The notes below the pieces were generated by a model. It saw only the letters and a program-made list of their open reading frames with translations. It was not told where the DNA came from and did not search any database. The position numbers and the translations under genes are program-made. Below, piece after piece: positions 23,117-32,641 of a stretch of 64,000 nucleotides of DNA. The first letter of the stretch is position 1. Each line of letters begins with the position of its first letter. Origin of the DNA: Oligella urethralis DSM 7531 (lineage in GTDB: Bacteria > Pseudomonadota > Gammaproteobacteria > Burkholderiales > Burkholderiaceae_B). Location of the stretch: NCBI RefSeq assembly GCF_000372065.1, contig NZ_AQVB01000012.1:1-64000 (forward strand), given 5' to 3'.

Positions 23117-24058
23117 ATGGAATTATTTCGTATCCGTCGAACCATCCCATTCATGAACTATTCTTTGGTTCTGAATTTGATCAGTTTGGTGATGTTCTTA
23201 TTAGCCATCTTTTTTATTGCAACGCGTGGCTTTAATCTCTCCATTGAGTTTACCGGCGGTACCATTATGGAGGTAGCTTATGAGCAACCAGCTAATTTAG
23301 AAGAGGTTCGCTCTAAAATTGCTAGCTTAAATTATCGTGATTATCAGGTGCAAAACTTCGGTACCTCACGCGATGTGATGATCCGCTTACCCGTGGTTGA
23401 AGGCATTAGTAGCGCCGAGCAAAGCCAAGCCATCATGAATGTACTGCAACAATCGGATAATCCAGTGGAAATGCGTCGGGTTGAATTTGTCGGGCCACAA
23501 ATCGGTGATGAGCTGTATATTAATGGTTTAAAGGCGTTTTTCTTTGTGGTGCTAGGTATTATGATTTATCTGGCTTTCCGCTTTGAATGGAAATTTGCCG
23601 TGGCCGGTATTTTTGCCAACCTGCATGACGTGGTGATCATTCTCGGTTTCTTTGCCTTTTTCCAATGGGAGTTCTCGCTACCTGTCTTAGCTGGGGTGCT
23701 CGCCGTATTGGGTTATTCGGTCAACGAATCGGTCGTGATTATGGACCGTATCCGTGAAAACTTCCGCAAGCAGCGCAAGGCTAGTGTACGCGAGGTGATT
23801 AACAGCTCAATTACCCAGACCATTTCGCGTACCGTGATTACGCACGGTTCAACTCAAATGATGGTGTTAGCCATGTTGTTTTTCGGTGGCCCCAGCCTCC
23901 ACTACTTTGCCTTAGCACTTACCATCGGTATTTGGTTCGGTATTTATTCCTCAATGATTGTAGCCTCCTCTATCGCCATGTGGTTAGGTGTAAAACGAGA
24001 GGATATGATCAAGGCACCTAAAGCTGATGAAAACACCACAGAATGGGTTGAGGGTTAA
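23117..24058 (+). CDS. secF: Protein translocase subunit SecF
   Basis: Partner of SecD. The protein has 313 residues: an N-terminal membrane segment, a periplasmic domain with FNLSIEFTGGTIMEV, then five membrane segments. The SecF signature is GYSVNESVVIMDRIREN. The order yajC-secD-secF is conserved in proteobacteria. A strong terminator follows at 24135. Confidence 0.97.
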   Translation: MELFRIRRTIPFMNYSLVLNLISLVMFLLAIFFIATRGFNLSIEFTGGTIMEVAYEQPANLEEVRSKIASLNYRDYQVQNFGTSRDVMIRLPVVEGISSAEQSQAIMNVLQQSDNPVEMRRVEFVGPQIGDELYINGLKAFFFVVLGIMIYLAFRFEWKFAVAGIFANLHDVVIILGFFAFFQWEFSLPVLAGVLAVLGYSVNESVVIMDRIRENFRKQRKASVREVINSSITQTISRTVITHGSTQMMVLAMLFFGGPSLHYFALALTIGIWFGIYSSMIVASSIAMWLGVKREDMIKAPKADENTTEWVEG

Positions 24059-24134
24059 TTAAAAGCCAACAAAAATGCCTTGAATTCATGTATTTAGACT
24101 AAATTTTTAGTAAAATTACTCGATCGTTAATCAA

Positions 24135-24164
24135 ACTCACTAGTAGCGATGCTAGTGAGTTTTT
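24135..24164 (+). terminator. Rho-independent terminator after secF
   Basis: A 9-bp stem ACTCACTAG/CTAGTGAGT (24135-24143, 24152-24160) is followed directly by a T run. It closes the queA-secF unit. Confidence 0.92.
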
Positions 24165-24219
24165 ATATTTACAGTTTTTATCTTTACCCCCGGGATGTAA
24201 ACCCGTTACGGTGATTATC

Positions 24220-25722
24220 ATGCAAGAAATTACGCTTAAACGCAGCGCCACCGATGCGCCCAACCACAGTCCAAAAACCCTAGAAGAAGCAGCTCAAGCC
24301 GCCAAAGCCGCACTTGCCGCTGAACCTTTGCCCAGCGATGCCGCCTTAGATAAAATCGCTAAATTAAGTCAGGGTGAGCGCCCTAAAAAGCTCTATATCA
24401 AAACCTTTGGCTGTCAGATGAATGAGTACGACTCTGACAAGATGGTTGATGTACTGCATGCAAAGCAAGGCATGGAGTTAACGCAAAACCCCGAAGAAGC
24501 AGATGTGATTTTATTTAACACCTGCTCGATTCGTGAAAAGGCCCAAGAAAAGGTATTTTCCGATTTAGGTCGGGCGCGTCTACTCAAAGAAAAAAATCCT
24601 GATTTACTGATTGGCGTCGGTGGCTGTGTTGCCAGCCAAGAGGGTGCCACCATCATTCGTCGCGCACCTTATGTGGATGTAGTATTCGGTCCGCAGACCT
24701 TACACCGCCTACCCGATTTAATCGATATGCGTAAAAGCACCGGTAAATCACAGGTAGATATCAGCTTCCCAGAAATTGAAAAGTTCGATGCCCTACCACC
24801 GGCTAGGGTAGATGGTCCCTCTGCTTTTGTCTCCATTATGGAGGGTTGTAGTAAGTATTGTAGTTATTGCGTGGTGCCCTATACCCGTGGTGAGGAAATT
24901 TCTCGCCCCTTTGAAGATATTTTAGTAGAGATCGCCGACTTAGCCGACCAAGGTGTGAAAGAGGTCAATCTCTTAGGGCAAAATGTGAACGCCTATCGCG
25001 GCCCACTAGGTGACGGCGGTGAATTAGCCGATTTTGCCATGCTGTTAGAGTATGTGCACGAAATCCCAGGTATTGAGCGTATTCGCTACACCACCTCTCA
25101 CCCTAAGGAAATGACCACGCGCTTAATTGAGGCACATGCTAAGCTGCCTAAATTGGTGCCCTTTTTACACCTACCGATTCAGACTGGTTCCGACCGTGTG
25201 TTAGCGGCGATGAAGCGTGGCTACACCACCTTGGAGTTTAAATCCGTGGCACGTCGTTTATACAAAGCACGTCCTGGCCTAACGCTCTCCTCTGACTTTA
25301 TTGTTGGCTTCCCGGGTGAGACGGATGAGGACTTCGAAAACACCATGAAATTAATCGAAGAGTTAAATTTCGATACCTCCTTCTCCTTTATTTATTCACG
25401 TCGTCCCGGTACCCCAGCGGCCGATCTGCCCGACGATACACCGTACGAGGTGAAGTTACGTCGTTTGCAACGTCTGCAAGCGCAGATTAATAAGCAAGCC
25501 AAAGCGATTAGCGAGGCGATGTTAGGTACGGTACAAAAGGTCTTGGTCGACGGTCGCTCACGGCGTGACAAAACAGAACTCACTGGTCGCACTGAAAACA
25601 ATCGCATTGTGAATTTTGTCGGTTCCGACCGCTTGATGGGTCAACTCGTTGATATTCGTATTACTGAGGTCTATACCAATTCCCTTCGAGGTGAGGTGGT
25701 GACCACGGAGACTGTAGCTTAA
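24220..25722 (+). CDS. miaB: tRNA-2-methylthio-N6-dimethylallyladenosine synthase
   Basis: Radical-SAM enzyme adding the methylthio group to i6A37 of tRNA. It has 500 residues from ATG 24220; a GTG three codons earlier is an alternative. An unusual N-terminal extension of about 50 alanine-rich residues precedes the MTTase domain ([17 protein letters not shown]). The radical-SAM cysteines are C210, C214 and C217 (CSKYCSYC), and a C-terminal TRAM domain follows. It overlaps ybeZ at TAATG, so miaB-ybeZ-ybeY-corC-lnt reads as one operon. Confidence 0.95.
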   Translation: MQEITLKRSATDAPNHSPKTLEEAAQAAKAALAAEPLPSDAALDKIAKLSQGERPKKLYIKTFGCQMNEYDSDKMVDVLHAKQGMELTQNPEEADVILFNTCSIREKAQEKVFSDLGRARLLKEKNPDLLIGVGGCVASQEGATIIRRAPYVDVVFGPQTLHRLPDLIDMRKSTGKSQVDISFPEIEKFDALPPARVDGPSAFVSIMEGCSKYCSYCVVPYTRGEEISRPFEDILVEIADLADQGVKEVNLLGQNVNAYRGPLGDGGELADFAMLLEYVHEIPGIERIRYTTSHPKEMTTRLIEAHAKLPKLVPFLHLPIQTGSDRVLAAMKRGYTTLEFKSVARRLYKARPGLTLSSDFIVGFPGETDEDFENTMKLIEELNFDTSFSFIYSRRPGTPAADLPDDTPYEVKLRRLQRLQAQINKQAKAISEAMLGTVQKVLVDGRSRRDKTELTGRTENNRIVNFVGSDRLMGQLVDIRITEVYTNSLRGEVVTTETVA

Positions 25723-26801
25723 TGAGCAACAAGCGTAAACTACCCCAAGTCATTCATTTGGAAGGTGATAATACACAACTCGCTAATTTATGCGGTCCTT
25801 TGGATGAAAATCTTGAGCAGATTGCCCAAGCTTGGGGTGTACAAATCGGCCGTAATGGTGCCAGAATCACGGTAGATGGTGAACATGCCGAAGAAACCAT
25901 CCAAGCGTTACTGCTTTTTCATCGCCGAGCCCGCCATCAGGCCTTAAGCATTGATGATATTCAATTAGGTATCGTGGAGCTCAAAGCACAGCAAGAGGAG
26001 CGCCTGCAAAAAAGTAGCCGCCCGGTGACACCGACTAAAACGTCATCGTCAACAGCGGCCGAGCAATTAGCCTCGTATCGCACCATGGCGGCCCAAGCAA
26101 ATGAAGACGACGGAGAAGTAACGACTAGCCCGCAGCACTTTAATTTACGAGTGCGGCGCAGCGACCTACGCCCCCGTACCCCTAGACAGCAACAATACCT
26201 GGAACAAATTCTCAACCATGATGTGACCTTTGGGGTAGGACCAGCCGGTACCGGTAAAACATGGTTAGCGGTAGCTTGTGCCATTGACGCCCTTGAGCGA
26301 GATAATGTTCAGCGTATTATTCTGACACGTCCCGCAGTTGAGGCTGGTGAACGCTTGGGCTTTTTACCCGGTGACTTAGCTCAAAAAGTCGATCCCTACT
26401 TACGTCCACTGTATGATGCGCTCTACGACTTGCTTGGCTATGACAAAGTCCAAAAATACTTTGAAAAGCAAATGATCGAAATTGCGCCCTTAGCCTATAT
26501 GCGCGGTCGCACCCTGAATCATGCCTTTGTGATATTGGATGAAGCTCAAAACACCACGACTGAGCAAATGAAGATGTTTTTAACCCGTCTCGGTTTCGGT
26601 AGTAAAGCGGTGATTACAGGGGATCCCTCACAGGTCGATTTAGCAAAAGGTCAATTTAGTGGCCTAACCCATGCACTCAATGTGTTAAACGAGGTGGATA
26701 GCATTAAGCGTACCTTTTTCACTAGCAAAGATGTGGTTAGACATCCCTTGGTTGCGCGTATTATTGAGGCCTATGAAAAGGCTGAAAACGCTGGGCATTA
26801 A
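25722..26801 (+). CDS. ybeZ: PhoH-like ATPase YbeZ
   Basis: A 359-residue PhoH-family P-loop NTPase that works with the YbeY endoribonuclease in rRNA maturation. It has an N-terminal KH-like region (residues about 30-80), a variable linker rich in S and T, then the ATPase domain. Walker A is GPAGTGKTW at about 172-180 and Walker B is FVILDEAQN. Start and upstream miaB stop overlap by one base. The neighbouring ybeY supports the assignment over other PhoH paralogues. Confidence 0.94.
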   Translation: MSNKRKLPQVIHLEGDNTQLANLCGPLDENLEQIAQAWGVQIGRNGARITVDGEHAEETIQALLLFHRRARHQALSIDDIQLGIVELKAQQEERLQKSSRPVTPTKTSSSTAAEQLASYRTMAAQANEDDGEVTTSPQHFNLRVRRSDLRPRTPRQQQYLEQILNHDVTFGVGPAGTGKTWLAVACAIDALERDNVQRIILTRPAVEAGERLGFLPGDLAQKVDPYLRPLYDALYDLLGYDKVQKYFEKQMIEIAPLAYMRGRTLNHAFVILDEAQNTTTEQMKMFLTRLGFGSKAVITGDPSQVDLAKGQFSGLTHALNVLNEVDSIKRTFFTSKDVVRHPLVARIIEAYEKAENAGH

Positions 26802-26815
26802 TGCATTAATGATTA

Positions 26816-27337
26816 ATGACGATGACAAATCAGACCGCAAACCATCAACCAAGCTTTGCAGAAAAGCAACTGAGTTTTAACCTACAAAACGCTAGCGCTA
26901 GCTTTGTCCTGCAGGATGACTTAAGCGCAGAAGCCCTAGAGCAAGTGGTGTTAAGTACGATCCAAACCGTGCAGTCGCTATACCACAGTGAGTTTGAGCA
27001 AGCTGAAATTAACTTACGCATTGTCGATCTGGAGGAAGCACGGCAATTAAATCATCAGTATCGCCACAAAGACTACGCAACCAATGTCTTAACCTTTGAA
27101 TATGGCGTGGATAGCGCGCATACCTTGAGCGCTGATATTGTGATTTGCGCTGCGGTAGTGGCACAGGAAGCGCTGGCACAGGGCAAAAGCCTAAGCCATC
27201 ACTTTACGCACTTGTTGGTACACGGTACCCTGCATGCGCTGGGCTTTGACCATTTAGAAGAAACTGAGGCTGAGGAGATGGAGGGTTTAGAAATCGAGAT
27301 TCTCGCTGGCTTTGCGATTAAAAATCCTTATTTATAG
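26816..27337 (+). CDS. ybeY: Endoribonuclease YbeY
   Basis: Metal-dependent RNase needed for 16S rRNA 3'-end maturation and ribosome quality control. The protein has 173 residues. The zinc motif HGTLHALGFDH (HGxxHxxGxDH) lies near residue 140, preceded by the fold marker NVLTFEYG. An N-terminal extension of roughly 25 residues is present compared with the shortest members. No clear ribosome site is seen, and ATG 26822 is equally possible; translation is probably coupled to ybeZ, which ends 14 bases before. Confidence 0.93.
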   Translation: MTMTNQTANHQPSFAEKQLSFNLQNASASFVLQDDLSAEALEQVVLSTIQTVQSLYHSEFEQAEINLRIVDLEEARQLNHQYRHKDYATNVLTFEYGVDSAHTLSADIVICAAVVAQEALAQGKSLSHHFTHLLVHGTLHALGFDHLEETEAEEMEGLEIEILAGFAIKNPYL

Positions 27338-27410
27338 TCTTTACTCTGATATTTCATATAAAGTGGGTAAAATATAGACTATTCTCAACTTTTCAACAAC
27401 GACGTCAGAG

Positions 27411-28325
27411 ATGTCAACAGAATCTTTACCACCCTCGCCTACCGATGATGACAATAGGTCATCCTCCCTTAAGGGGATACTTAAGCGTATCTCACCTTTA
27501 AGACGCTTTTCTAATTATCTAGGCAAAGCCGAACCTGAAGATCGTCAGGATTTACGTGAAGTACTTCAAACAGCGCATGCGCGCGATATTTTGGACGATG
27601 AGTCGTACAGCATTATTGCAGGTACCATGTCATTTGCCGATAAGACCTGCGATGATATTCAGATCTCACGTTCCAAGATGGACCTGATCAATATCGACTG
27701 GTCTATCCAAGAGATCATCGACTTTGTGATTGATACGGCGCATTCCCGCTTCCCGGTGTATGAGGGTGAGCGGGATAATATCATCGGGCTTTTATTAGCC
27801 AAAGATTTACTACGCATTATTATTCAACCAGAGCTTGATATTAAGCAGCTGCTGCGACCAGCGCATTTTGTGCCCGAGTCTAAGCGTTTAAATCAGCTAC
27901 TCAAGGAGTTTAAAGAGACCCGTAGTCATTTGGCCCTCGTCATTGATGAGTACGGCAGTATCACTGGTTTAGTCACGATGGAGGATATTTTAGAGGAGAT
28001 TGTCGGCGATATTGAGGATGAGTATGATGAAGAAAGCGAGCAGACGATTTTCCCAGAATCAGATGTCGCCTGGCGCATTATGGCGCTCACGCCCATTGAG
28101 GATTTTAATGAAATCGTTGGTGCTCATATCCCCGAAGATGAACATGACACCATTGGTGGTTGGTTAGCTTCCGAGCTTGACCATATTCCCAAACGCGGCG
28201 ACAGCTTTACTTTCGAGGACTTAAGATTTTACGTCTTGCGTGCCGATGAAAAGCGTGCCCAATGGATTCATGTGCGTCGCAGTCCGGTCGCTGTGGAAGC
28301 AGCAAAAGACGACGGCGATAAATAG
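27411..28325 (+). CDS. corC: CBS-pair protein CorC (magnesium/cobalt efflux type)
   Basis: A 304-residue cytosolic protein with an acidic N-terminus, two CBS repeats (about residues 80-135 and 145-200, including VIDTAHSRFPVYEG and LALVIDEYGSITGLVTMEDILEEIVG) and a C-terminal CorC/HlyC domain with DTIGGWL. It lacks the membrane domain of larger CorC/CNNM proteins, as usual for the copy next to lnt. The family is linked to divalent cation efflux. The acidic stretch EDEYDEESEQ after the second CBS is typical. Confidence 0.92.
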   Translation: MSTESLPPSPTDDDNRSSSLKGILKRISPLRRFSNYLGKAEPEDRQDLREVLQTAHARDILDDESYSIIAGTMSFADKTCDDIQISRSKMDLINIDWSIQEIIDFVIDTAHSRFPVYEGERDNIIGLLLAKDLLRIIIQPELDIKQLLRPAHFVPESKRLNQLLKEFKETRSHLALVIDEYGSITGLVTMEDILEEIVGDIEDEYDEESEQTIFPESDVAWRIMALTPIEDFNEIVGAHIPEDEHDTIGGWLASELDHIPKRGDSFTFEDLRFYVLRADEKRAQWIHVRRSPVAVEAAKDDGDK

Positions 28326-28335
28326 TAGCCAATCA

Positions 28336-29997
28336 ATGACGCAAATGATTCACTGCTTCGTTGCTGTCGCCTTAGGTCTGATTCATTCCCTAAGTTTTTA
28401 TCAAGGCGCCATCCCCGCCTGGCTACACGCACCCATACAGATGCTGAGTTTTGGCGCCTTATTTTATTTGGTGCTAAGCGCTAACTCACGCAGCAAAGCA
28501 TTTATCACTGCCTATTTATTTGGCATCAGCAGTTTTTGCTCTAGCCTCTACTGGCTCTATATCAGTATGCATGTGTACGGCTATATGCCGTCACTACTTG
28601 CTGCTTTAGCCGTGTTGCTGTTCAGCTTGTACCTAGCACTGTACTACGGCTTAGCGGCACTCACTAGCAGCTGGCTAATGGTCTTATTTAGACAAGATAA
28701 TTACACAGCAGAGGATAGTAATGCTGGCGCAAGTACCGGTAGACTCGCTTCTCAAGCATATAGTTACTGGTTAACGCCTTTAATCTGGGCGGCGGCCATT
28801 ACCCTCGCTGAGCTAGCTCGAGGCTATATTTTTACTGGTTTCCCCTGGAATGCTATCGCTTATAGCTATGTCGATACGGTATATAGCGCATGGGCGCCGA
28901 TAGGCGGGATGTACAGCATCGTCTTTGTCGTGAGTCTTAGTAGTGCCTTATTAATACAAATTATCTACTACCGTTCCTACACGCTTAAGCTGCGTTCTGC
29001 AGTACAGTTTATCGCCCTTTTTTTAATAAGCTGGGGGCTTAGCATGATTCAATGGTGGCAGCCTCATGGCGATGCCATCTCGGTACGTTTAATTCAAAGC
29101 AATACCCCCATGGATCAAAAATTCGATCCACAGCGCGGTTTAGAGCACTTATATGAGCAGTTCTTATTAGCTCAATTACCTGCTTCCGATCCCGCCAGAC
29201 CACCAGCAGTAACTATTTTTCCTGAAACCAGCATCCCTGTGTTTCAACATCAGCTTGACAGTCAGATCTGGGCCGATATTATCGGTATGAGTAGCAAAAG
29301 TAATAGCACCTTTTTAATCGGCACCCCACTTTATCTGCCCGACGGGGGTGATAAGTTTCGCGTCACTAATAGCGTGATTGCGGTGGATTCTTTCACCGAG
29401 CTTCATGAAATTTTCAGCGGTCAGGGATTGAGCATCTACAATAAACGCCATTTAGTACCCTTTGGTGAGTATGTACCTTTTGGTTTTAAATGGTTTGTTA
29501 ATTTAATGCAAATTCCACTGGGTGATTTTGATGCCGGCCTAGAAAATCAGCCATTAATGGCGATTGAGGACCAATATTTTTCACCGAATATTTGCTATGA
29601 GGATTTATTTGGTGAAGAGCTATTAAATCAATTATTTGCCCATGCCGATTCCGCACAGGGCGCCACGATTTTATTTAATATCAGTAATCTCGCCTGGTTC
29701 GGTAATACCATCGCCCTAGGTCAACACTTACAGATATCGCGTATGCGCGCTCTGGAAACGGCTCGACCGATGATTCGTGCCACCAATACAGGTTCGACTG
29801 CAGCGATTGATGCTGATGGCAAGGTACATGCCATTCTCCCAACAGCACAGGCGGGCTTTCTTGATGTTTATGTGCAAGGTACACAAGGGCTAAGCTACTA
29901 CGCTTATGTGGGTAATTTGCCCATCTTAATTGTGTCTTTGTTGATCCTAGGGTTGAGCTGGTTTCGTCGGCCGGGTCCGGTTGAGGCGAGCAATTAA
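28336..29997 (+). CDS. lnt: Apolipoprotein N-acyltransferase
   Basis: Adds the third acyl chain to the N-terminal cysteine of lipoproteins at the outer face of the inner membrane. From ATG 28336 it has 553 residues: about seven hydrophobic segments in the first 230 residues, a nitrilase-type domain, and a final membrane segment near residue 530. The catalytic triad is visible: glutamate in FPETSIP, lysine in YNKRHLVPFGEY and cysteine in NICYEDLFG. The longer upstream frame overlaps corC in another frame and is not likely used. Last gene of the miaB operon. Confidence 0.94.
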   Translation: MTQMIHCFVAVALGLIHSLSFYQGAIPAWLHAPIQMLSFGALFYLVLSANSRSKAFITAYLFGISSFCSSLYWLYISMHVYGYMPSLLAALAVLLFSLYLALYYGLAALTSSWLMVLFRQDNYTAEDSNAGASTGRLASQAYSYWLTPLIWAAAITLAELARGYIFTGFPWNAIAYSYVDTVYSAWAPIGGMYSIVFVVSLSSALLIQIIYYRSYTLKLRSAVQFIALFLISWGLSMIQWWQPHGDAISVRLIQSNTPMDQKFDPQRGLEHLYEQFLLAQLPASDPARPPAVTIFPETSIPVFQHQLDSQIWADIIGMSSKSNSTFLIGTPLYLPDGGDKFRVTNSVIAVDSFTELHEIFSGQGLSIYNKRHLVPFGEYVPFGFKWFVNLMQIPLGDFDAGLENQPLMAIEDQYFSPNICYEDLFGEELLNQLFAHADSAQGATILFNISNLAWFGNTIALGQHLQISRMRALETARPMIRATNTGSTAAIDADGKVHAILPTAQAGFLDVYVQGTQGLSYYAYVGNLPILIVSLLILGLSWFRRPGPVEASN

Positions 29998-30061
29998 GCA
30001 CAATGCTAGTCGTAAAAAACACACAACCATAAAAAATTAATCACAAGCCATTGAAAAAGAC

Positions 30062-30090
30062 TTGACACAAAGCAACTTATCTCCTATGAT
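30062..30090 (+). promoter_or_regulatory. Sigma-70 promoter of the tRNA operon
   Basis: TTGACA (30062-30067) and TATGAT (30085-30090) are separated by 17 bases. This is a near-perfect sigma-70 promoter, with transcription expected near 30097, about 35 bases before the first tRNA. Confidence 0.88.
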
Positions 30091-30131
30091 TATATTCTTT
30101 ATGCAGCAGTCAGTGTGATTGCACTCTATTA

Positions 30132-30207
<76 letters not shown>

Positions 30208-30228
30208 AATAGGCATAAATTTTGTCCG

Positions 30229-30304
30229 GTCCCCATCGTCTAGAGGCCTAGGACATCGCCCTTTCACGGCGGCAACCGGGGTTCGAATCCCCGTGGGGAC
30301 GCCA
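30229..30304 (+). tRNA. tRNA-Glu (TTC), copy 1
   Basis: 76 bases, with CCA encoded. The anticodon loop CTTTCAC gives TTC. The sequence is identical to copy 2 at 30532. Its 3' end is the left arm of an 11-bp inverted repeat (GCCAAGCTTTT at 30301-30311, AAAAGCTTGGC at 30339-30349). Confidence 0.97.
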
Positions 30305-30375
30305 AGCTTTTAAGCTTTATTTTGACTGATTAGAGTTTAAAAGCTTGGCAATTGTTAAAGCATTTATGCCACTGC

Positions 30376-30452
30376 GGAGTGGTAGTTCAGTTGGTTAGAA
30401 TACCGGCCTGTCACGCCGGGGGTCGCGGGTTCGAGTCCCGTCCACTCCGCCA
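30376..30452 (+). tRNA. tRNA-Asp (GTC), copy 1
   Basis: 77 bases, with CCA encoded. The acceptor GGAGTGG pairs with CCACTCC, and the anticodon GTC is in CTGTCAC. The gene is identical to copy 2. Confidence 0.97.
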
Positions 30453-30531
30453 GAGTTTTCAGCGATTGATTTCGAGCAGTTTTTCTTGCTTAAATTTGAA
30501 TTCATCGCTATACTTAATTTTTTAAGTCCTT

Positions 30532-30607
30532 GTCCCCATCGTCTAGAGGCCTAGGACATCGCCCTTTCACGGCGGCAACCGGGGTTCGAATCCCCGTGGG
30601 GACGCCA
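30532..30607 (+). tRNA. tRNA-Glu (TTC), copy 2
   Basis: Identical to copy 1, 303 bases further on. The same inverted repeat is present around the CCA end (30604-30614 with 30637-30647). Confidence 0.97.
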
Positions 30608-30675
30608 AGCTTTTAGATTTTATTTGATTAGAGTTTAAAAGCTTGGCAATCGACTTAAAATTTGATCGCTTATGC

Positions 30676-30752
30676 GGAGTGGTAGTTCAGTTGGTTAGAA
30701 TACCGGCCTGTCACGCCGGGGGTCGCGGGTTCGAGTCCCGTCCACTCCGCCA
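30676..30752 (+). tRNA. tRNA-Asp (GTC), copy 2
   Basis: Identical to copy 1, 300 bases further on. Last tRNA of the operon, directly before the terminator. Confidence 0.97.
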
Positions 30753-30764
30753 AAGATATCCAGA

Positions 30765-30792
30765 AGCCCTTGTCACTTGACAAGGGCTTTTT
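30765..30792 (+). terminator. Terminator of the tRNA operon
   Basis: The 11-bp stem AGCCCTTGTCA/TGACAAGGGCT with a two-base junction (30765-30775, 30778-30788) is followed by TTTTT. Strong Rho-independent terminator. Confidence 0.92.
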
Positions 30793-30976
30793 GTTTGTTA
30801 AACGCTAGCGCTTCTTTATCACCATCAACTTCGACTATTGCATCACGATTTGCATATAAGCAAACGATCTCTTTTTTTACTATTAAACTATCAATTTCTT
30901 ATGGTATAACTACCAATACTAGGCAAAGTAAAAAAAAGCTACATTGCTATATTAAATTTTTCTTGGAGGATAATTC

Positions 30977-32554
30977 ATGCATAAGAAATTATTAGTGGCA
31001 GCGCTATCCGCTGCCCTATTTGTTCCTTTAGCAGCGCAATCCAAAACATTGCGTTGGGCCAGTCAGGGAGATATTCTTACCCTCGACCCCCATGCTCAAA
31101 ATGAAGGCTTAAATATTGCCGCTAGTAGTTATGTCTATGAGACCCTAGTAGCTTATGACAAGGACTTCCAGATCACGCCAACCTTGGCCACTGAGTGGGA
31201 GACACCGTCAGATACACTTTGGCGTTTTAAGCTGCGTGAGGGCGTCAAGTTTCACGACGGTAGTGATTTTACAGCCGAGGATGCTGCCTTCTCCATCAAG
31301 CGAGCCATGGCACCCACCTCCAACTTTAAAGCCTATGTTAACGGCATCAAAGATGCCCGTGCCACTGACTCACATACCTTAGAAATTGAGTTGGACGGCC
31401 CTAACCCAGTGCTTTTACGTCAATTAACTAATGTCTTTATTATGAGTAAAGCGTGGGCTGAGGCCAACAACACCACCTCACCACAAGACTTCACTAAAAA
31501 GGAGGAAACCTACTCAGCGCGTAATGCCATGGGTACCGGTCCTTATAAACTTAGCTCGCGTGAAGTAGATATCCGCACCGAGTTTAGCGAAAATGAAAAC
31601 TGGTGGAACAAAGACAATAAAGTGGGCAACGTGACCCATATTGTTTATACACCAATTGCTCAAAATGCCACCCGTACAGCGGCGCTTCTATCCGGTGAAA
31701 TTGATTTTGTGCTCGATCCCCCAGCGCAGGATTTAGAGCGTATTAAGCGTCAAGCTAAAGTGGTCGAGGGCAATGAATATCGTACGATCTATATCGGCCT
31801 TGATCAAAAAAGTGATGAGTTAAAATACAGTACGCTTAAAGGCAAAAATCCCTTTGCCGATGTACGTGTGCGCGAAGCGCTTTATTTAGCGATTGATGCT
31901 GAAGCGATTAAAAAGTCGGTGATGCGTGGTTCTTCTGCCCCTACCGGCACCATGGTTGCACCACAGGTTAATGGTTGGAGCGAGGATTTAGCCAAGCGCC
32001 CTAAACCTGATTTAGAAAAAGCCAAGGCCTTAATCGCCGAGGCTGGTTATCAAGCAAATGAAATCAACTTTACCCTAGATTGTCCTAATAATCGCTACAT
32101 TAACGATGAGGCGATTTGTCAGGCGATTGTGGCGATGTGGGCTCGTATTGGCGTGAAGGCCAATTTGAACTCCATGCCACGTGCGACCTACTTCCCTAAA
32201 GTACAGTCTTACGATACCAGTGCTTATTTATTCGGTTGGGGTGTACCTACCTTTGATGCGCTGTATACCCTACAAAGCTTATTCCATAGCAAGGGTGAGG
32301 GTGCTGACGGTTCCTTTAACTTCGGCAATTATGAAAATGCCGAGGTGGATAAGTTGATTGACCTTATCAAGGTTGAAACCGATGAAGCCAAGCGTAATGA
32401 CGCCATTCATCAAGTGTTAAAAATTCATGCCGAGGAATTTGGTCATCTACCAATTCATGACCAAGTTATCCCTTGGGCCATGGCTAAAAATGTCGACGTT
32501 ATTCACCGCGCTGATAACCGTTTAACCGCTGAATGGGTAGTTATTAACGACTAA
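30977..32554 (+). CDS. Dipeptide-type ABC transporter substrate-binding protein
   Basis: A 525-residue periplasmic solute-binding protein of family 5 (DppA/OppA/nickel). A cleavable signal peptide covers about residues 1-22 (KKLLVAALSAALFVPLAAQSK); no lipobox is seen. Family marks are LDPHAQNEGLN, the cluster WRFKLREGVKFHDGSDFTAEDAAFS, and GTGPYKL. GGAGGAT precedes the ATG. It leads a five-gene transporter operon. The ligand cannot be deduced: peptides are most likely, but members also carry glutathione, opines or metal chelates. Confidence 0.9.
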   Translation: MHKKLLVAALSAALFVPLAAQSKTLRWASQGDILTLDPHAQNEGLNIAASSYVYETLVAYDKDFQITPTLATEWETPSDTLWRFKLREGVKFHDGSDFTAEDAAFSIKRAMAPTSNFKAYVNGIKDARATDSHTLEIELDGPNPVLLRQLTNVFIMSKAWAEANNTTSPQDFTKKEETYSARNAMGTGPYKLSSREVDIRTEFSENENWWNKDNKVGNVTHIVYTPIAQNATRTAALLSGEIDFVLDPPAQDLERIKRQAKVVEGNEYRTIYIGLDQKSDELKYSTLKGKNPFADVRVREALYLAIDAEAIKKSVMRGSSAPTGTMVAPQVNGWSEDLAKRPKPDLEKAKALIAEAGYQANEINFTLDCPNNRYINDEAICQAIVAMWARIGVKANLNSMPRATYFPKVQSYDTSAYLFGWGVPTFDALYTLQSLFHSKGEGADGSFNFGNYENAEVDKLIDLIKVETDEAKRNDAIHQVLKIHAEEFGHLPIHDQVIPWAMAKNVDVIHRADNRLTAEWVVIND

Positions 32555-32641
32555 TCCAGTCAACTCACTGTCAACCCATTGTGCAAGCCTTAAAGCCTTA
32601 GCTGCGTGCTAGCTTTAGGGCTTGCCCACACGCTACAACTT

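Larger units (their letters stand above)
30229..30752 (+). repeat. Tandem duplication of a tRNA-Glu/tRNA-Asp unit
   Basis: Two Glu-Asp units lie head to tail with identical tRNAs. The spacers between Glu and Asp share the inverted repeat and GATTAGAGTTTAAAAGCTTGG, but differ by small indels and in the part nearest Asp. It is an older duplication whose tRNA parts were kept identical. Confidence 0.9.

Noticed and set aside
28240-28335. Upstream extension of lnt
   Set aside because: The added 32 residues overlap corC in another frame and are unlike any Lnt N-terminus; ATG 28336 fits the first membrane segment.
30777-30995. 72-residue open frame before the ABC transporter
   Set aside because: It begins inside the tRNA terminator, has no ribosome site and runs into the well-supported start of the binding protein.
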